Shown here one piece after another: positions 21,301-35,211 of a stretch of 64,000 nucleotides of DNA. The position numbers and the translations under genes were made by a program. The DNA comes from Lottia gigantea. Lineage: Eukaryota; Mollusca; Gastropoda; Lottiidae. The stretch is from NCBI RefSeq assembly GCF_000327385.1, contig NW_008710536.1:1024678-1088677 (forward strand). The letters run 5' to 3'. The first letter of the stretch is position 1; the number at the start of each line of letters is the position of its first letter. A model generated the notes under the pieces. It worked only from the letters and a program-made list of their open reading frames with translations, was not told the origin of the DNA and did not search any database.

Positions 21301-21939
21301 GGTATGGTATCAGTATTATGAAGATATGCACATATGGGAATTTTTACTGTAAACAGTTGACTCTTCTAAGCTTTCATTTGGCAATCATAGTCATATTTAG
21401 AGGACTAAATCACTTTAAAACTGCACATAATAGCATTGTTAGTAAGACAAAGCATCAATGACAAAATTCAACAATTTGTCACCATTCTACTGTCTACTGG
21501 GTTTATTTTGATAATCTTTGATATATATTTATCACCATATGTGTGAGCATGAATAAGCTTATGTATTTATAATGTTTATTTAGTAAGCTTATATGAAGGA
21601 GCATAGTTTTTCTGTATAGTGAAGCAAAGATATTTGTGCACATATCCGGTACAAGTCATGACATAAACATTATATAAGCTTAGACCTTTTTAGGATGAAA
21701 ATCAGACAATTGATTTGTCTTCAATTAGATAAGTTTCAGATTGGATGAGTTTCAGGAGGTTAATATTGTGTGCTGCAGATAATACCTATAACGTCATAAT
21801 ATCATATTTTAGACTGGTCAATACTATGTTCATTTTTAAGAATTGTTGCCTAACCATAGGTTAGGTCTTCATTCTGGAAAGTGATACAGATAATGATATA
21901 TATAGCTGTTATATATGTAGCTATTTGTTATATTTAAAG
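18373..21939. other. Intergenic stretch between the cysteine-rich gene and LARGE
   Basis: The two genes are divergent, so both promoters should lie here. Apart from the inverted exon fragment at 18632-18728 no coding sequence with exon-like borders was found. AT-rich unique sequence fills the rest. Small open frames near 19.8 kb lack family features. Confidence 0.45.
18632..18728 (+). pseudogene. Inverted copy of the intron 1/exon 2 border of the cysteine-rich gene
   Basis: About 97 bp on the plus strand match the complement of 17366-17462. They contain the end of intron 1, the acceptor TTTTGTAG and the first 50-odd bases of exon 2 (encoding VLAVPDCTTEV after a changed ITGD stretch). Similarity stops at 18728, in the middle of the exon. 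It lies 260 bp upstream of the gene's start and points the other way. It is either a decayed fragment of an inverted duplicate gene or a small template-switch copy. Confidence 0.85.
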
Positions 21940-24900
21940 ATGTGGTTGAAATTTAGAAGACAAGGATTATTTGTTATGGTTATTATTGGTGCTATACCTG
22001 TTAGTTTTATGTTATATATTATAGCTACAATCCAATCAGAAGGTAAGTTTAAAGAGAATGACTCTTCTTATTAAAAATGATGGTGTTAAATAAAACAAAT
22101 CTACCATTTAATTTGTCAAATATGCTTCAGAAAATGGAGTTTCTCAATGAATTTTTTAGATTAGATTTTAGATTTTTTACAGTAAAATGGAAATTACACC
22201 AAAATTTCGCTCTGTTTTTTTAACAGCTATTATTTTTGATATAGCTACTTCAGGTAGGGTCTAAAGACAGGTCTTTTGAACATTCGTCACAATAACCCTT
22301 TGACCTAATTTGATTATCTCTACTTTAACCAATCAAATTTCTGCCTTCTCCAGCAATTTTGTGAGAGAATGATTGATTGGTTACATCAGAGGTAATCAGT
22401 ATTTTGATTAGAATATTCTATTCATAATGAGCCTTTTTTTGCAAGTTTTATCATTGCATAGTGTATTATAGCATCAATACTTTTTTGAATCTGATATTCA
22501 GAATTTTCAAAATATTTTCTTACTAAAGTGAAATATAACACTGATTGTGAATATTTCAGCTCCATTATCCTATGAAAATAGTGACATATTAGATGAACTA
22601 CAAACTAAGTTAGCCGATAAAGTTAGAGAAGTAGAGTTTCAAAATGTTAAACTCAAACAACAACTAAGGTAGGTGACTGAACAGAAATAGGAAACCGGAG
22701 TGGTTGTGCGAGTAAGACACTTAAGATGAGCATGGAAAGCGAATAAATATTGTTGTCAAATTATGCATGTGGCAAATTGACGGAACCTATATTTGATCTA
22801 CCTATAGTATTGTTTTCTATTAATCAAAAATGCCCTGCATCACCCTTCATAAGATTAGTATAGTTGAGCTCAAATTCAAAAGTTTCAGATGAAAATCTTA
22901 AAACTGATAGGTTTGAGAATGACCTTAGGAACAATGTTGTCCACCAGCAGAATTCAGAATAAAGAACTTAACTGTATTTTCAGCTCTGTGGACTCTCTAA
23001 AAGAGATTAAAAAGGGATGCTTAGTTGCCTTATTAACTCTGTTGACATTGATATTTGTTCCCTATTTTGAATGTAATGTTTATTATTTCAGTTTAGCTCA
23101 GAATCAGTTATTAAAGTTAAGAATGAGTATGGTATCTGTTAATGGTAGTGATAATAGTAATCAAACTAAAATAAGATGTATTAGTACTGAACCAGATGTA
23201 CCAAAATGTGAGGTATGACTCTATTTCAAGTTGATTTTAAAAAATCCTGAACTGCCATGGTAGCAATATTGTGTTTGATTGCCGTTTTGAAAAAATAAGA
23301 AACAACTATATTTTATAAGGATAACAACTAGGTGGATAGTGACCTAAACATAAATTTGAGCAAAATAATTTTTTGATCTTCAAAATAAAACAGAATGCAC
23401 CCTTAATTCTTCACTAAGAATAAGATACCATTACTGGCTAATTAAATAAATTATTAAAGATGGGTTTTCTTATTTTTTTTGGGAAAAAAAAAACCACTTT
23501 TTGACCTTTCTTGATCGGCCACCCATTGTAATTATGCTGGTAATTACCTTCTAATTTAGCTCATTATGAATTATTTATGGACATGTGAGACAAACTGGTA
23601 TTTTTTCCAAATCATTAGAACACCCCTACTTTCTATTCATATAAGTATTAGGATTTTCATTTTCCTAAATGAAAATAAGGGAACCCATCTTTAAAAACTG
23701 TATTATTTTGTTTTCAGGTGGTACAAGTAGCTATTGTTTGTGCTGGTCATAATTCTACCAGAGATGTTGTCACTCTAATCAAAAGTATTTTATTTCATCG
23801 AAAAAATCCACTTCATTTTCACTTTGTATCAGATACAGTAGCAGAGTTAATATTAAAAACTTTATTTGAAACATGGAATGTTGCTGAAGGTAATTTTTTC
23901 TTTTTGATGCCATGTTATTTTCCGAAAAGTCAATTAGCATCCAAGGATCAAAACCAGATGGCTAATGCAACTGTTTTGGCAAAGCTTACCTCACTGTACA
24001 CTTCATGGCATTGCCTATCTTCATTTTTCCAATTTGGGTGCAGAAAAGTGTTTGAAAAACTCATTTTCATTGTTGTTCTTTTCTTTTTATCAAGAAATTA
24101 TTTTCCATTATGTGGAATATTATATTATGTAATTGCCAAGCAGTATGGGTTGAATAGTTGAAAAGTATAACATTATCTATCTTGCTCAATACTTGTAGAT
24201 AGTCTTTTTATATTTTATAGTAATGTACAGTTTTTATCCAGCTGATCAAGTTAAGGTAGGATATCAATTTAACTTTTTAAAATTAAAAAACTAAAATATG
24301 TATTTGACAATAAAAAAAAATAACTGTCAAATGACAAACGTAATATTTTGTCCAGTTGTGTGTTTCCTCTTATTTTCAAAAATAATGTATAACAAACTTT
24401 CAACAGTCAACAGAATGAGCTTAAATGATATGAAAATTTCCAAGCCATTAACTGATGTGTATTGTATATTTTTCTAGCCTGATATAGCGTGGATACCAAA
24501 TCATCATTATTCTGGTATATTCGGTTTAATGAAACTAACTTTACCTAAATTACTGCCAAAAGATATGGAAAAGGTAATTATTTTATAGTATAAGATTATA
24601 AGATTAATTTGCAGATCTGTTTTTTTTTTGTTACTTTTTACTTTGCTGACTATTCTTACCATGAATGATCTGTGTATATTCTTACTGGAATGTTCATCAG
24701 TATGATCTGTGTATATTCTTACTGGAATGTTCATCAGTATGATCTGTGTATATTCTTACTGGAATGTTCATCAGTAGAAATTTGTCTTAATTTATGTCCT
24801 ACTAATGGTTCCTTGACCCAAACTTTGCATCAATATTTCCTGCATTTTGCTTAACCTGAAATAATGAGAAAAGATGAGTTATTTAAGGTCACCAATCTTT

Positions 24901-27900
24901 TACATGCTGAGATTATAACCATAACTTACCTGTACAGATTATCCAAGTAATTGCCATTAGGACTCTCCAAATGACTAGGTATAGCTGGTTCTTAAGATAT
25001 ATGCGAGCAGTAGTAAGATTCTACTGTCATCTAATTTACTCTTGCGTTAAAGGTCATGTAATATTATATTCTAGGTGATAGTATTAGATACTGATGTTAC
25101 ATTCTCTACTGATATAGCTGAATTATGGAAAATATTTAGAATTTTAAAAGATAAACAGGTAATTGAACTAACTATATGATATATAAGCGCCCAAACAAAT
25201 TTTTGAAATGATCCATGCTTGCTTGCTTAACTAGGTACCAAGAATATATTGACTTTTTCAACCCTGTTTCTTATAGTTAGTGATGTAGGTCTGAAGAGGG
25301 TTTGGTTGGGACAATAAACCAAGGCTCTGTGTGCTACAAGCTATGTATGTTTAAGAGTAGCTTAGCATTGCACACTGCATGGAGTTGCAAGTTTTCATAT
25401 GCTCAATCAAGTACATATCATTAAAGAAATTAACAGACTGAATAATTTGAGTGTTCTCAATTCTGCTGGTGCATTCTTCTTAAATTAAAGACAAACATGA
25501 TGTCAATTTCTCATTCTTAAAAAAGATATAGATAGTTGAAATAAAGCTTTATGAACTGATGAAATAATATAGATGTTGTTTTGTGATACTTACAGAATAT
25601 GATAGGTTTAGTTGAAAACCAAAGTGATTGGTATTTAGGAAAATTATGGAAAAACCACCGACCTTGGCCAGCTTTGGTAAGTTTTACAATCTTACTTACC
25701 AAGATTTATCCTTTCGGAGTATGCAATCACAAGTAAAGAACGAACATGGCATCCCATTAATGAGAAAATTAATAATGTAGATATGAAATCATCAAGGATC
25801 ATTCAAGATGGAATTGAACACAATACTAATCGTGATAAGGCGCACTGGAAGAAAATGAAATGAAACTTTCAACTGTATTTATTGTAGGTAATAATATAAC
25901 TAGTGATATATTGTTGAATAGGTAACTTCTTAACATTCAAACTTGAAACATCTACTTTAGATTCTTTCTGTATTTGTATAAGGTGTAGTTGTATGACTGG
26001 TACACGTATTGATACACACGTCACAATATGATAATGTATCAATTCATAGATGTATCATGCCATCACTAGTAGAAAGAGTGAAAAATCTCTGCCTAATGCA
26101 CTCTTCACATCACATCCAGCATCTCTTAAGTTCCTTTTCCAACATTCAAAATGTAAATATTTGTATTTTCTCTCTTATTTTCTAGGGACGTGGATTCAAT
26201 ACAGGAGTCATATTATTAGATTTAAAAGCATTACGTGAAATTGGCTGGATGCAGATGTGGAAATTAATAGCTGAGAAAGAATTAATGACAATGTTAGCTA
26301 CTTCATTGGCTGACCAGGTATCTTCTCAATCTTAGAACACTTCATAAAGAAATCTTCTGTCAATTTTATTCAAAATTTAGGCTTGGAAATTGTTTTTATT
26401 TATTCGTTAGATTTTGTGTGATTTCTAGCTCAGATACTTTATTTAGCTTGCTGATTTCGGGTCTCTTATTTGGCAATGGACCTTAGCGCTTGAACAATCC
26501 ATTACATTGACACTGAATATGTATAAAAGAAATTCATTCTTTACAACTGATTATTTTCAGGATATATTCAATGCTGTTATTAAACAACATCCATATTTAG
26601 TATTAAAGCTACCATGTCAATGGAATGTACAACTTAGTGATAATACAAGATCAGAACATTGTTATAGTGAGGTATCAGATTTAAAGGTAAGTTCTGTAGC
26701 TCTGTATTAAAGCTACCATGTTTAAAACTAGATCAGAACATTGTTATAGTGAGGTATCAGATTTAAAGATAAGTTCTGTAGCTCTGTATTAAAGCTACCA
26801 TGTCAGAAACTAGATCAGAACATTGTTATAGTGAGGTATCAGATTTAAAGGTCAGTTCTGTAGCTCTGTATTAAAGCTACCATATTAGAAACTAGATCAG
26901 AATATTGTTATAGTGAGGTATCAGATTTAAAGGTAATTTCTGTAGCTCTGTATTAAAGCTACCATGTTAGAAACTGGATCAGAATATTTTTATAGTGAGG
27001 TATCAAATTTAAAGGTAATTTCTGTAGCTCTGTATTAAAGCTACCATGTTAGAAACTAGATCAGAATATTTTTATAGTGAGGTATCAGATTTAAAGGTAA
27101 GTTCTGTAGCTCTGTATTAAAGCTACCATGTTAGAAACTAGATCGGAATATTGTTACAGTGAGGTATCAGATTTAAAGGTAAGTTCTGTAGCTCTGTATT
27201 AAAGCTACCATGTTAGAAACTAGATCGGAATATTGTTACAGTGAGGTATCAGATTTAAAGGTAAGTTCTGCAGCTCTGTATTAAAGCTACCATGTTAGAA
27301 ACTAGATCGGAATATTGTTATAGTGAGGTATCAGATTTAAAGGTAAGTTCTGTAGCTCTGTATTAAAGCTACCATGTTTAAAACTAGATCAGAACATTTT
27401 TATAGTGAGGTATCAGATTTAAAGGTAAGTTCTGTAGCTCTGTATTAAAGCTACCATGTTTAAAACTAGATCAGAATATTTTTATAGTGAGGTATCAGAT
27501 TTCAAGGTAAGTTCTGTAGCTCTGTATTAAAGCTACCATGTCAGTGGAATGTACAAGGCAGTAATGATATGCTTAGCAGAATTATAAGTATTGAATGATT
27601 TTTCTTTTGCTGTTATTAATCATGGGGCGAAATTGAACAAATTAGCAGTCATTCATTTGAACCAATGCCCAATTCCGCTTGATATAACGTTTCTGTTTTT
27701 ATATGCAAATTCTTTTTGGTATTTTTCAGATTATTCATTGGAATTCTCCCAGAAAGATGAAAGTCAAGAATAAACATGTAGAATTTTTTAGGAATATGTA
27801 TTTAACATTTTTAGAATATGATGGTAATTTATTACGTCGAGAATTATTTGGTTGTGGAACAACTGGCTCCTCTAGTCAAGTAGAAGAACAGGTATGAAAA

Positions 27901-30900
27901 TGTATTTCAAACTTAGCCAAAAAAGCTTTATCTGTATCACTTTTCAAAATGTAAATGGACATTGGCTTTGTCTGCAAGTAAATATAGAAATATCGATGGA
28001 AATTACCACAATGGTATTGCTAATGTTATGGCATCATTGGCACATTGGCACTGGACAATGTTAGCATGAGAACAATTTTTGTTGAATTGCAGAAGAACTA
28101 GATGTCAAATTTTGATTTTGAAAAGCTATACACATAGCTAGTATAACCAATTTATCAATTTAAGTTTTATTTATTTTTTTTTTAGATCAATGCTATAAAT
28201 GAAGATGATGAATGTTATGATTTTAGAAGAGAGCGTGTGATCGTACATAGAACACATTTATATTATTTAGACTATAACTATACACCTTCAGATGATGATG
28301 TCACTCTAGTCGCTCAGTTGAGTATGGATCGAGTTCAAATGTTAGAGTTAATATGCCAACATTGGGAAGGTCCTATTAGTATAGCATTATATATATCTGA
28401 TGCTGAAGCTCAACAGTTTTTACGTTACGCCCTAGGGTCAGACACGTTAATGGCACGTAAAAATGTTGGATATCATGTGGTATATAAAGATGGGGTAAGC
28501 TTCATTATTTTATTAAAAGATAAGGTGCCAGAATGTGGTCTGTGATGGAATTTTTTTAAAACACATGTTGAATTGATGAGTATTGTTCAACCTGGATAAA
28601 CTGGGTAGCATAGAATGAGAAAGGTCGACAAAAATGTCCAAAAAATTTCTACAACATCTTGTAAGTAGTGTCAACAAATGATAATGTACATCATAAATGC
28701 TTTAAAATCCTTATACAAATTTTGTCTGTTTTACAACTGTCAAAAATGCCAGGTCTGAGGTATCAAATAGACAAATCCAGACTAGGTAACTTGCATAGTT
28801 TGATAGTCAGTCTAAGAACCTGGGTGGTTGGTTTCTGAAATTGATGGTGAAATATCTTTAATGGAAATGGAATTTCATTGCCTTTGTGGCGCTTCATTTC
28901 CAGAAATTCAAAATCCTGCAAATAGATGATGTCTGTTTTTGTTGTCTTGTTTTTCAGCAATTTTTTCCAGTGAATTATTTACGTAATGTGGCCTTAAATC
29001 AAGTAAGAACACCCTATGTGTATTTATCTGATATAGATTTTCTACCTATGTTTGGTTTATATGAATACTTAAAGAAAGCAGCTCCAATGATGGATCTTAA
29101 GGAACAAAAGAAGGTAAGAAAATTGTTAAAGTGTTTCATAAATTCAGCTCTAATTCAATCCTTAATTATTCAGCTTAAAAGTCAAAATATATGATTCTCT
29201 ATTGCTACATCTAAACTCTTTTGGACCATTATAGTTTAAGCTATTGAAACCCAGAGATATAGGTTAACATATCCTAAATCTGAACTATTATCTTTTGTAG
29301 GCATTGATAGTTCCAGCTTTCGAAACCCAAAGATATAGATTAACATATCCTAAATCTGAACTATTATCTCTTGTAGGCATTGATGGTTCCAGCTTTCGAA
29401 ACCCAAAGATATAGATTAACATATCCTAAATCTGAACTATTATCTCTTGTAGGCATTGATAGTTCCAGCTTTTGAAACGCAAAGATATAGATTAACATAT
29501 CCTAAATCTGAACTATTATCTTTTGTAGGCATTGATAGTTCCAGCTTTCGAAACCCAAAGATATAGATCAACATATCCTAAATCTGAACTATTATCTCTT
29601 GTAGGCATTGATAGTTCCAGCTTTTGAAACACAAAGATATAGATTAACATATCCTAAATCTAAATCTGAACTATTATCTATGTTACATATGGGTAGTTTG
29701 TTTACATTCAGGTGAGAATATTATTTACTACATAACTGATTTAGAGGAGCTAAGTCAATAACAATACAGCCTTAAAGATGCTATCTGTGATGGGTGTTTC
29801 ACCAACAAGTGTAAAATTGTGTTAATTTATCATTATCAATTAATGTTTCTCTGCTTTTTTTTTTTCAGATTTCATGTTTGGCCTCAAGGACATTCTCCAA
29901 CTAATTTTGATAAATGGAGAACTGCAACAACACCATATACTGTAAGTGTTAATTACATATCTTTATATATATATTACTACATTAAAGCTTATACCATTAG
30001 ATTTATGCCTTTTGGCGAAATGGAACAAATAAAAGCAAGATATGACTAATGCACAAACAAAGCCTAGAAAACCACTTGTTAGTCCCTAGGTTTGATGCAC
30101 ATACAGCCTCCTCCATGGAGACATTCATTTAGAAAGGCATGGACAAATCCAGTATAAGGAATCTGATACTAGGCTTACTCTTGAAAGCACTTGCCTTGGA
30201 ATCAGAAATTATCTTGTGATCTTGAATATAAGAGTAGTTGGTGCTCTATTGTAGGTGAATTGGGAAGCTGATTTTGAACCCTATGTAGTAGTCAGAAGTG
30301 ATATACCAAAGTATGATCAGAGGTTTATGGGATTCGGATGGAATAAAGTTTCACATATCATGGAATTAGATGCTCAAGGGTGAGTGATTTTTAAAAAACG
30401 AAACCCAGTATTTGAGGTTATAGACTCATAGAGGGATTGAACTCAATTTCTGTAGTACTTCTCAGAGTTAAAAGTTGGCTACAGGCTTTGATTTTCTTCT
30501 GGTATTCATTGTATTTATATGCCAATGTAACAAACTGAATTTACTATCAAAATATGTTATCTGCAATTGTAAAGTAACATCTGGTCACTTTAAGCACCCA
30601 TGTCCACAACAACATTTTGGTAGGACTTGAAGCCTCTTACCCTGCCTTTCCAAAACTTTTTTTAATATTAATTGACACCTTAGACATAAAAAAGAGAAAA
30701 GAGATAATAATATTACAATTTCTAAATGTAATAAAAAGATGAGACATTGTTGAAACCTAGTTTACTTTTTCTTTCAAGGTATGAGTTTGTTGTTCTTCCA
30801 AATGCATTTATGATACACATGCCACATGCACCTAGTTTTGATATTGCAAAATTTAGATCAAGTTCCTTATATAGAAGGTAAGTGTGATTTCATGCATTCT

Positions 30901-32015
30901 GACAACTTTGGACATAATTGGGCAAAATTTGAAACACAATTTTTTGAACACGCTTTAAAAACAAATTTCATCAGATCATGGATGGTGTTTGTAATAACTC
31001 GAGAAGAAGCACCATACAAGACACTAGATAAGTATTTTTATACACCCACATGAAATGGGGGGCGTATATTGCTGTCACCCATGTCCGTCCGTGTGTCAGT
31101 CCATCCACAATTGCTCGTAAACACTCTACAAGACACAATTCTTGACGGATTTTGACAAAACTTGGTGTGTGTTTGTAATCACCCAATCGAAAATCAGAAG
31201 AATCGAAAAATATTTAGTATGAGTTATTGCACTTGTTCTTGAAAACGCGTTCAATTTTTAGCTCGTAAACACTCTAGAAGGCACAATTCTTGAACTCTAT
31301 CGAAAATCAGAAGAATTGAAAAATATTAAGTATGAGTTACTGCCTTTGTTCCTGTAAACGCTTTCAAATTTAGCTCTTAAACAGTAAATGGTATGATTGT
31401 TGCTGGATTTTGACAATACTTGCTTTCATTATTCAGTCCCACGCTGAAGATTGAATATTTCATACTGGTAATTGTTACTGTACTGCTAAATATTTTTATT
31501 CAAAATCAAAGCTGCCAGTTGGTGTATATTACCTTGCCTGGCAAGCTATCTTAATCAGAATGCTACATTATCTATTCAAAGGAATATTGATATTAAAATA
31601 TATAAATTTCACTGAATATAAGGGATTATAAAGAGGTTTTCTTAACGTTTTATGTGTATCAGGGATCTTGTAGCATCAATTTGCACCATTCCAATTTTCA
31701 ATAGATGTCTGTGACTCTTGCAATTCCACTAAAAGTAAGCTTTTAAAGATGTTACTATTGCAAAAGGTGCTACTGATATATAAGGGAATATGATTGAAAT
31801 AGTGAAAATCATGAAATGGTGCAAATCAATGCTATATGTGTTCCCTATACACATACAAATTTTAGAAAACCTCTGTACAATCTTTTTAAGGAAGTTGAGT
31901 AAAAATATTCTCTGATCTAATTTCCAGGTGTTTAAAATCACTGAAAGGGGAATTCCAAAGAGATTTATCCAAGAAATATGGAATAAAAGCTTTAAAGTAT
32001 TTATCTGTGGAATGA
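21940..32015 (+). CDS. LARGE1: LARGE xylosyl- and glucuronyltransferase
   Basis: Builds the xylose-glucuronate repeat (matriglycan) on alpha-dystroglycan in the Golgi. Eighteen coding exons with consistent phases: 21940-22042, 22560-22668, 23092-23212, 23718-23889, 24221-24255, 24478-24573, 25075-25158, 25596-25676, 26186-26317, 26561-26686, 27730-27891, 28186-28494, 28958-29113, 29605-29711, 29869-29941, 30255-30379, 30779-30877, 31928-32015. The predicted protein is 725 residues (human LARGE1 756). It has a short cytosolic tail, a signal-anchor (about 10-29) and a coiled coil in exon 2. The GT8 domain carries VIVLDTD (DxD at 217-219) and the GT49 domain carries YLSDIDF (DxD at 535-537). The C-terminus [13 protein letters not shown] matches vertebrate LARGE. 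No key residue is missing. Two exon borders are tandemly repeated (see the arrays). The call is from direct recognition of the protein along its whole length. Confidence 0.95.
24663..24778. repeat. 37-bp tandem repeat, three copies
   Basis: Unit TGATCTGTGTATATTCTTAC followed by TGGAATGTTCATCAGTA, three nearly identical copies in LARGE intron 6. The open frame across it is an artefact of the repeat. Confidence 0.9.
26687..27560. repeat. Tandem array made from the 3' border of LARGE exon 10
   Basis: About ten copies of an 83-bp unit that starts at the exon 10 donor (GTAAGTTCTGTAG) and repeats the last part of exon 10 (ending CAGATTTAAAG) plus the donor. Each unit therefore shows an acceptor-like TTCTGTAG, a 69-nt open stretch in phase 0, and a donor, mostly GTAAGT. 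The last unit returns to the upstream exon phrase GTCAGTGGAATGTACAA. Spacing between donor and next acceptor is only about 14 bp, too short for an intron, so not all units could act as exons at once. Confidence 0.9.
29226..29604. repeat. Tandem array made from the 5' border of LARGE exon 14
   Basis: Four 76-bp copies (29301, 29377, 29453, 29529) plus a decayed one at about 29226 precede the real exon at 29605. Each carries an acceptor (CTATTATCTYTTGTAG) and the first 60-odd bases of exon 14 (GCATTGATAGTTCCAGC and on). The exon's own CTATTATCT becomes the pyrimidine tract of the next acceptor. As 76 is not a multiple of three, only the last acceptor keeps the frame. Confidence 0.9.
31040..31430. 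repeat. Dispersed-repeat-like segment in the last LARGE intron
   Basis: Begins with GGGGGGCGTATATTGCTGTC and CCATGTCCGTCCGTGTGTC, phrases that look like a widespread invertebrate repeat. Internally GCTCGTAAACACTCTACAAG recurs at about 31112 and 31261. No coding capacity. Confidence 0.45.
31621..31890. repeat. Fold-back element copy (GGATTATAAAGAGGTTTTCT family)
   Basis: Near-complete copy of about 270 bp in the last LARGE intron. The left end GGATTATAAAGAGGTTTTCT pairs with the right end AGAAAACCTCTGTACAATC. Internal blocks TAGCATCAATTTGCACCATT and its complement are also inverted. There is no coding sequence, so it is a non-autonomous, MITE-like element. Confidence 0.75.
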
Positions 32016-32258
32016 AGGAACTAGAATGTTCACTGCCAGAGATTTTATCTTGTGATTTTAAATATTCACAAATTAAGGATGTGCACAAGAAATGTCCTGA
32101 AAGTTCCATCATTAGATGAAACTCTGAGATTAAATTATACATTACTGCCATATCTAAATCAACAGACCATCAGATATATCTGATATGTGAGGTGTGATTC
32201 TTAGTGCCAAACAGTTTAGTTTTCCATTGAAATGCCAACATGATTGGCTAAAACAGTC

Positions 32259-32264
32259 AATAAA
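32259..32264 (+). terminator. Possible polyadenylation signal of LARGE
   Basis: AATAAA about 245 bases after the LARGE stop codon. It is one of several AATAAA words in AT-rich sequence, so only a candidate. Confidence 0.3.
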
Positions 32265-35211
32265 AAAGGCTGGTGCTAAAAAAAATTCAAAGGGCAACAT
32301 TTAAGTATGTCAGGTTAGTATATGGATGAAGTTCTACAAAATAGATCAGTAGAATTTAAATGTGCATAAACGTTGCTGCCAAACAGTTTGGGTTTACAAT
32401 CAGTCAGTACTGGCTAATACATTTAAATCAACAGCCCTGCAAATTTATATAATTATATGTTTTATGTGTCACGAATGATTTCCACATTGCCAAAAAGACA
32501 TCTGAAATCATGATTGCTGGGACAAATTATAGTAAAACCAGTTTAGTTTATATAACGTGGGTATAATTCTTCGAAAGAATGACAGGACTGGCAAAAACAG
32601 GCAAATCAACATCCCTAGAGTATCTGGTATTGTTGGAATGATAATGTAATTTTATGTGATAAAAAAACCCTATAAGTGCATAATAGCAATTGAAAGTGCT
32701 TCAAGTAAAAATGGAATTTTTGTACCAACATTCAAATTTTTTTGCCTTGAGAAAAAAATGTCAAATGGATTCCAATGTATGTATTGGTTATAAGGAATGC
32801 ATTGGTTTTCTTGGAAAATTAGGCTCATAATAAATCAAAATTCTGACTGTGTAAACGGGTTCTATTCTATGTATGCCTGGCCAGATAAGAATGATGTTTT
32901 TGTCATACATTTTATTTATAATTGAAAAAAAGTTTTCTTATGAACTAATTTTTTGGGATTAACTATTTTTCAGTGATGCATGGCCATATTCTTTTGTTTT
33001 TGTCTCTTTTGGTTGAAATGGGTAACCTTTACTGATTTCTTTATATTTTAACCTATTTGATTGTAGACTAAGAGTATGTATGCTTTTATTTCTGAAAAGT
33101 GTTTGAGCCCTATTGCTTGCTGTTATATGTGTATTTAGACACCAAAGATGTTGAGTGTAAATGTTTTTGTGGGACAGAAATGAAATTGTTCGTTTATGGT
33201 GTATGTTAAGAGTGCTTCCTTTAGTTACAGCTACAAGTAGCAATGCACAATTTCTCCAACTTGATAAATTCAAAGTTTTTATTTTGGGCTATGCCAGGAA
33301 CTAACCAAAAACAGTGGCGTTGCTATGGAAGGTGTGGGGGGCCAGAGAGGACCATGAAAAGAGGTTGGCCCCGGCTTTTGCATTCCCACTTTCAAATTTC
33401 TAATCATTTTGCAAAGTGAAAGTATGGCCTTTGCCCCCTCCCCCTGGAATATTTTGTGGCCCATGCTCGACCCCTTCACCTAATGTTTCCTAGAAAAGTC
33501 ACTGAGCAAAAACCCATAGTTCAACCTTCCTGTTATTTTTAGTTTTCTTTTGGGGAATTATCCTATATATATATAACCTGCATAATTATCTATGATTACA
33601 ATCCAGCATTATAGTATCATATGAACCAGTTTTTAAATTAAACCTGTTTCTTTTAGTTTAAAGGGTTAAAGTCAATATTTTCTTTTCCACCTGATAAATC
33701 TTTCATTCAGCAGTCTGTAGTACTTTTGATTATGAAAACATAATTCTGGTTTGTCTGTAATTTAAGATAAATCTAGTTGTGCCTGTGTCTGCTACTACAA
33801 TCAGTATGGTGTTGATATCATGACTTGTGCCCCAACGTTTTATTTTTAATAATCAAGGCCAAATGTGATATCTTCATTTTGAAAAGTGTTACGGATGGTT
33901 GAATGGAGCTTTATTGGCTTGAAAGCAAATGCTTAAAAAAAAATGAAATTAACATTAGTGTAAATAGAGACAGTCCAGGGAGTTCACACAGCTTTGAATG
34001 ATGCATGTTTTTTATTTATTTTATACATATATTATTCGTATTTATTTATATTTTTAAATTCTTGTACATATTCATCATATCAGCTCTGAGCTTTAAATTG
34101 TATGATTCTGTTGGAGATGTTAATAACTATCCAGAATACTGGAGATTCCACATAACTTAGTTATATTTATTGATCATGTAAAACCAAAAGCTCAGAAAAA
34201 TAGCTGTGGAGTTGAAGGGAGAACAAATTTCTATTTTATAATCGAGCTGTTTTCAGAAAGTTGGATCAGTCTCATGTAGAATGTTTGCTGAAAGTATATG
34301 CAATATTAGATTAAAGGTGCGGACACACAAGCAGTCTTTGTCGAAGATTAAAAATCTTGAGTCTTTAGTAAAATCTCCTGTGTGCCCGTGCTTCCACAAC
34401 AAGATTACAATATCAAACAAGCTTGATAATTTTATCGGTTAGTTTTATCGTCTGCAAGACAGACGGTCATTATCCTGTCAGATCAATTCTCCTTTCAATT
34501 ACATGCTCTTCATTTGTGTGCCCTTGCCAGTCGGTGAAACTCTTGACAAGACTCTAGTTGGCGACAAAAATCTCCGACCAAGAACGTTCGTGTGCCCGGA
34601 CCCATAGCAACAATCCAATCAAGACAAGTTACTTAATACTTAACCAATCAAAAAATCTGCTCAATCAGAGATTGCATTCAAAATATAACTCTGGGATATT
34701 CATTGTTGACCATTTACTTGTATGGTCACATTTTTCATAGATTAGCTATTTTTGGATGAAATTTCGCCAGAACACTAGTTTAAAAAGAAGTTTGGAAGAT
34801 CATGGGTGGCACGTGAAAATATTAAAAAAAACAGGAAACAACACATCTAGATATGAGATTAAAATAATCGTACTTTAAGTATAAATGATCAAAAAACTGT
34901 ATTCATTATGTGCATCCCTTGTGTCAGATGTCTTTACAGATTTTTAAAAATCTTCCACAGTATCGACATTGTTTGCATTTTGTCTTTGTCACTTTCCTTT
35001 CTTGTTATAATATTATATCTAGACTTATGTTAAGTATGTGGGGCCAAAACCAAACTGAAAAATAAACTCAGGAAATTTAGTAATTGTTAAAGACTTCGTA
35101 CTTTAAGAGTTAAATCAAATTTAACCAATTAGGTAAATTGAAGTATCAACTACAAATTGTAAGACTTCAAACATATTTAGAAGTACGTAATTATCACAAA
35201 TACAAGACAAT

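Noticed and set aside
22889-23091. N-terminal extension of LARGE exon 3
   Set aside because: It is intronic. The acceptor at 23090-23091 and the phase from exon 2 define the exon.
31928-32119. 63-codon frame over the last LARGE exon
   Set aside because: Wrong frame. The LARGE frame ends at 32013-32015 with the conserved KYLSVE C-terminus.
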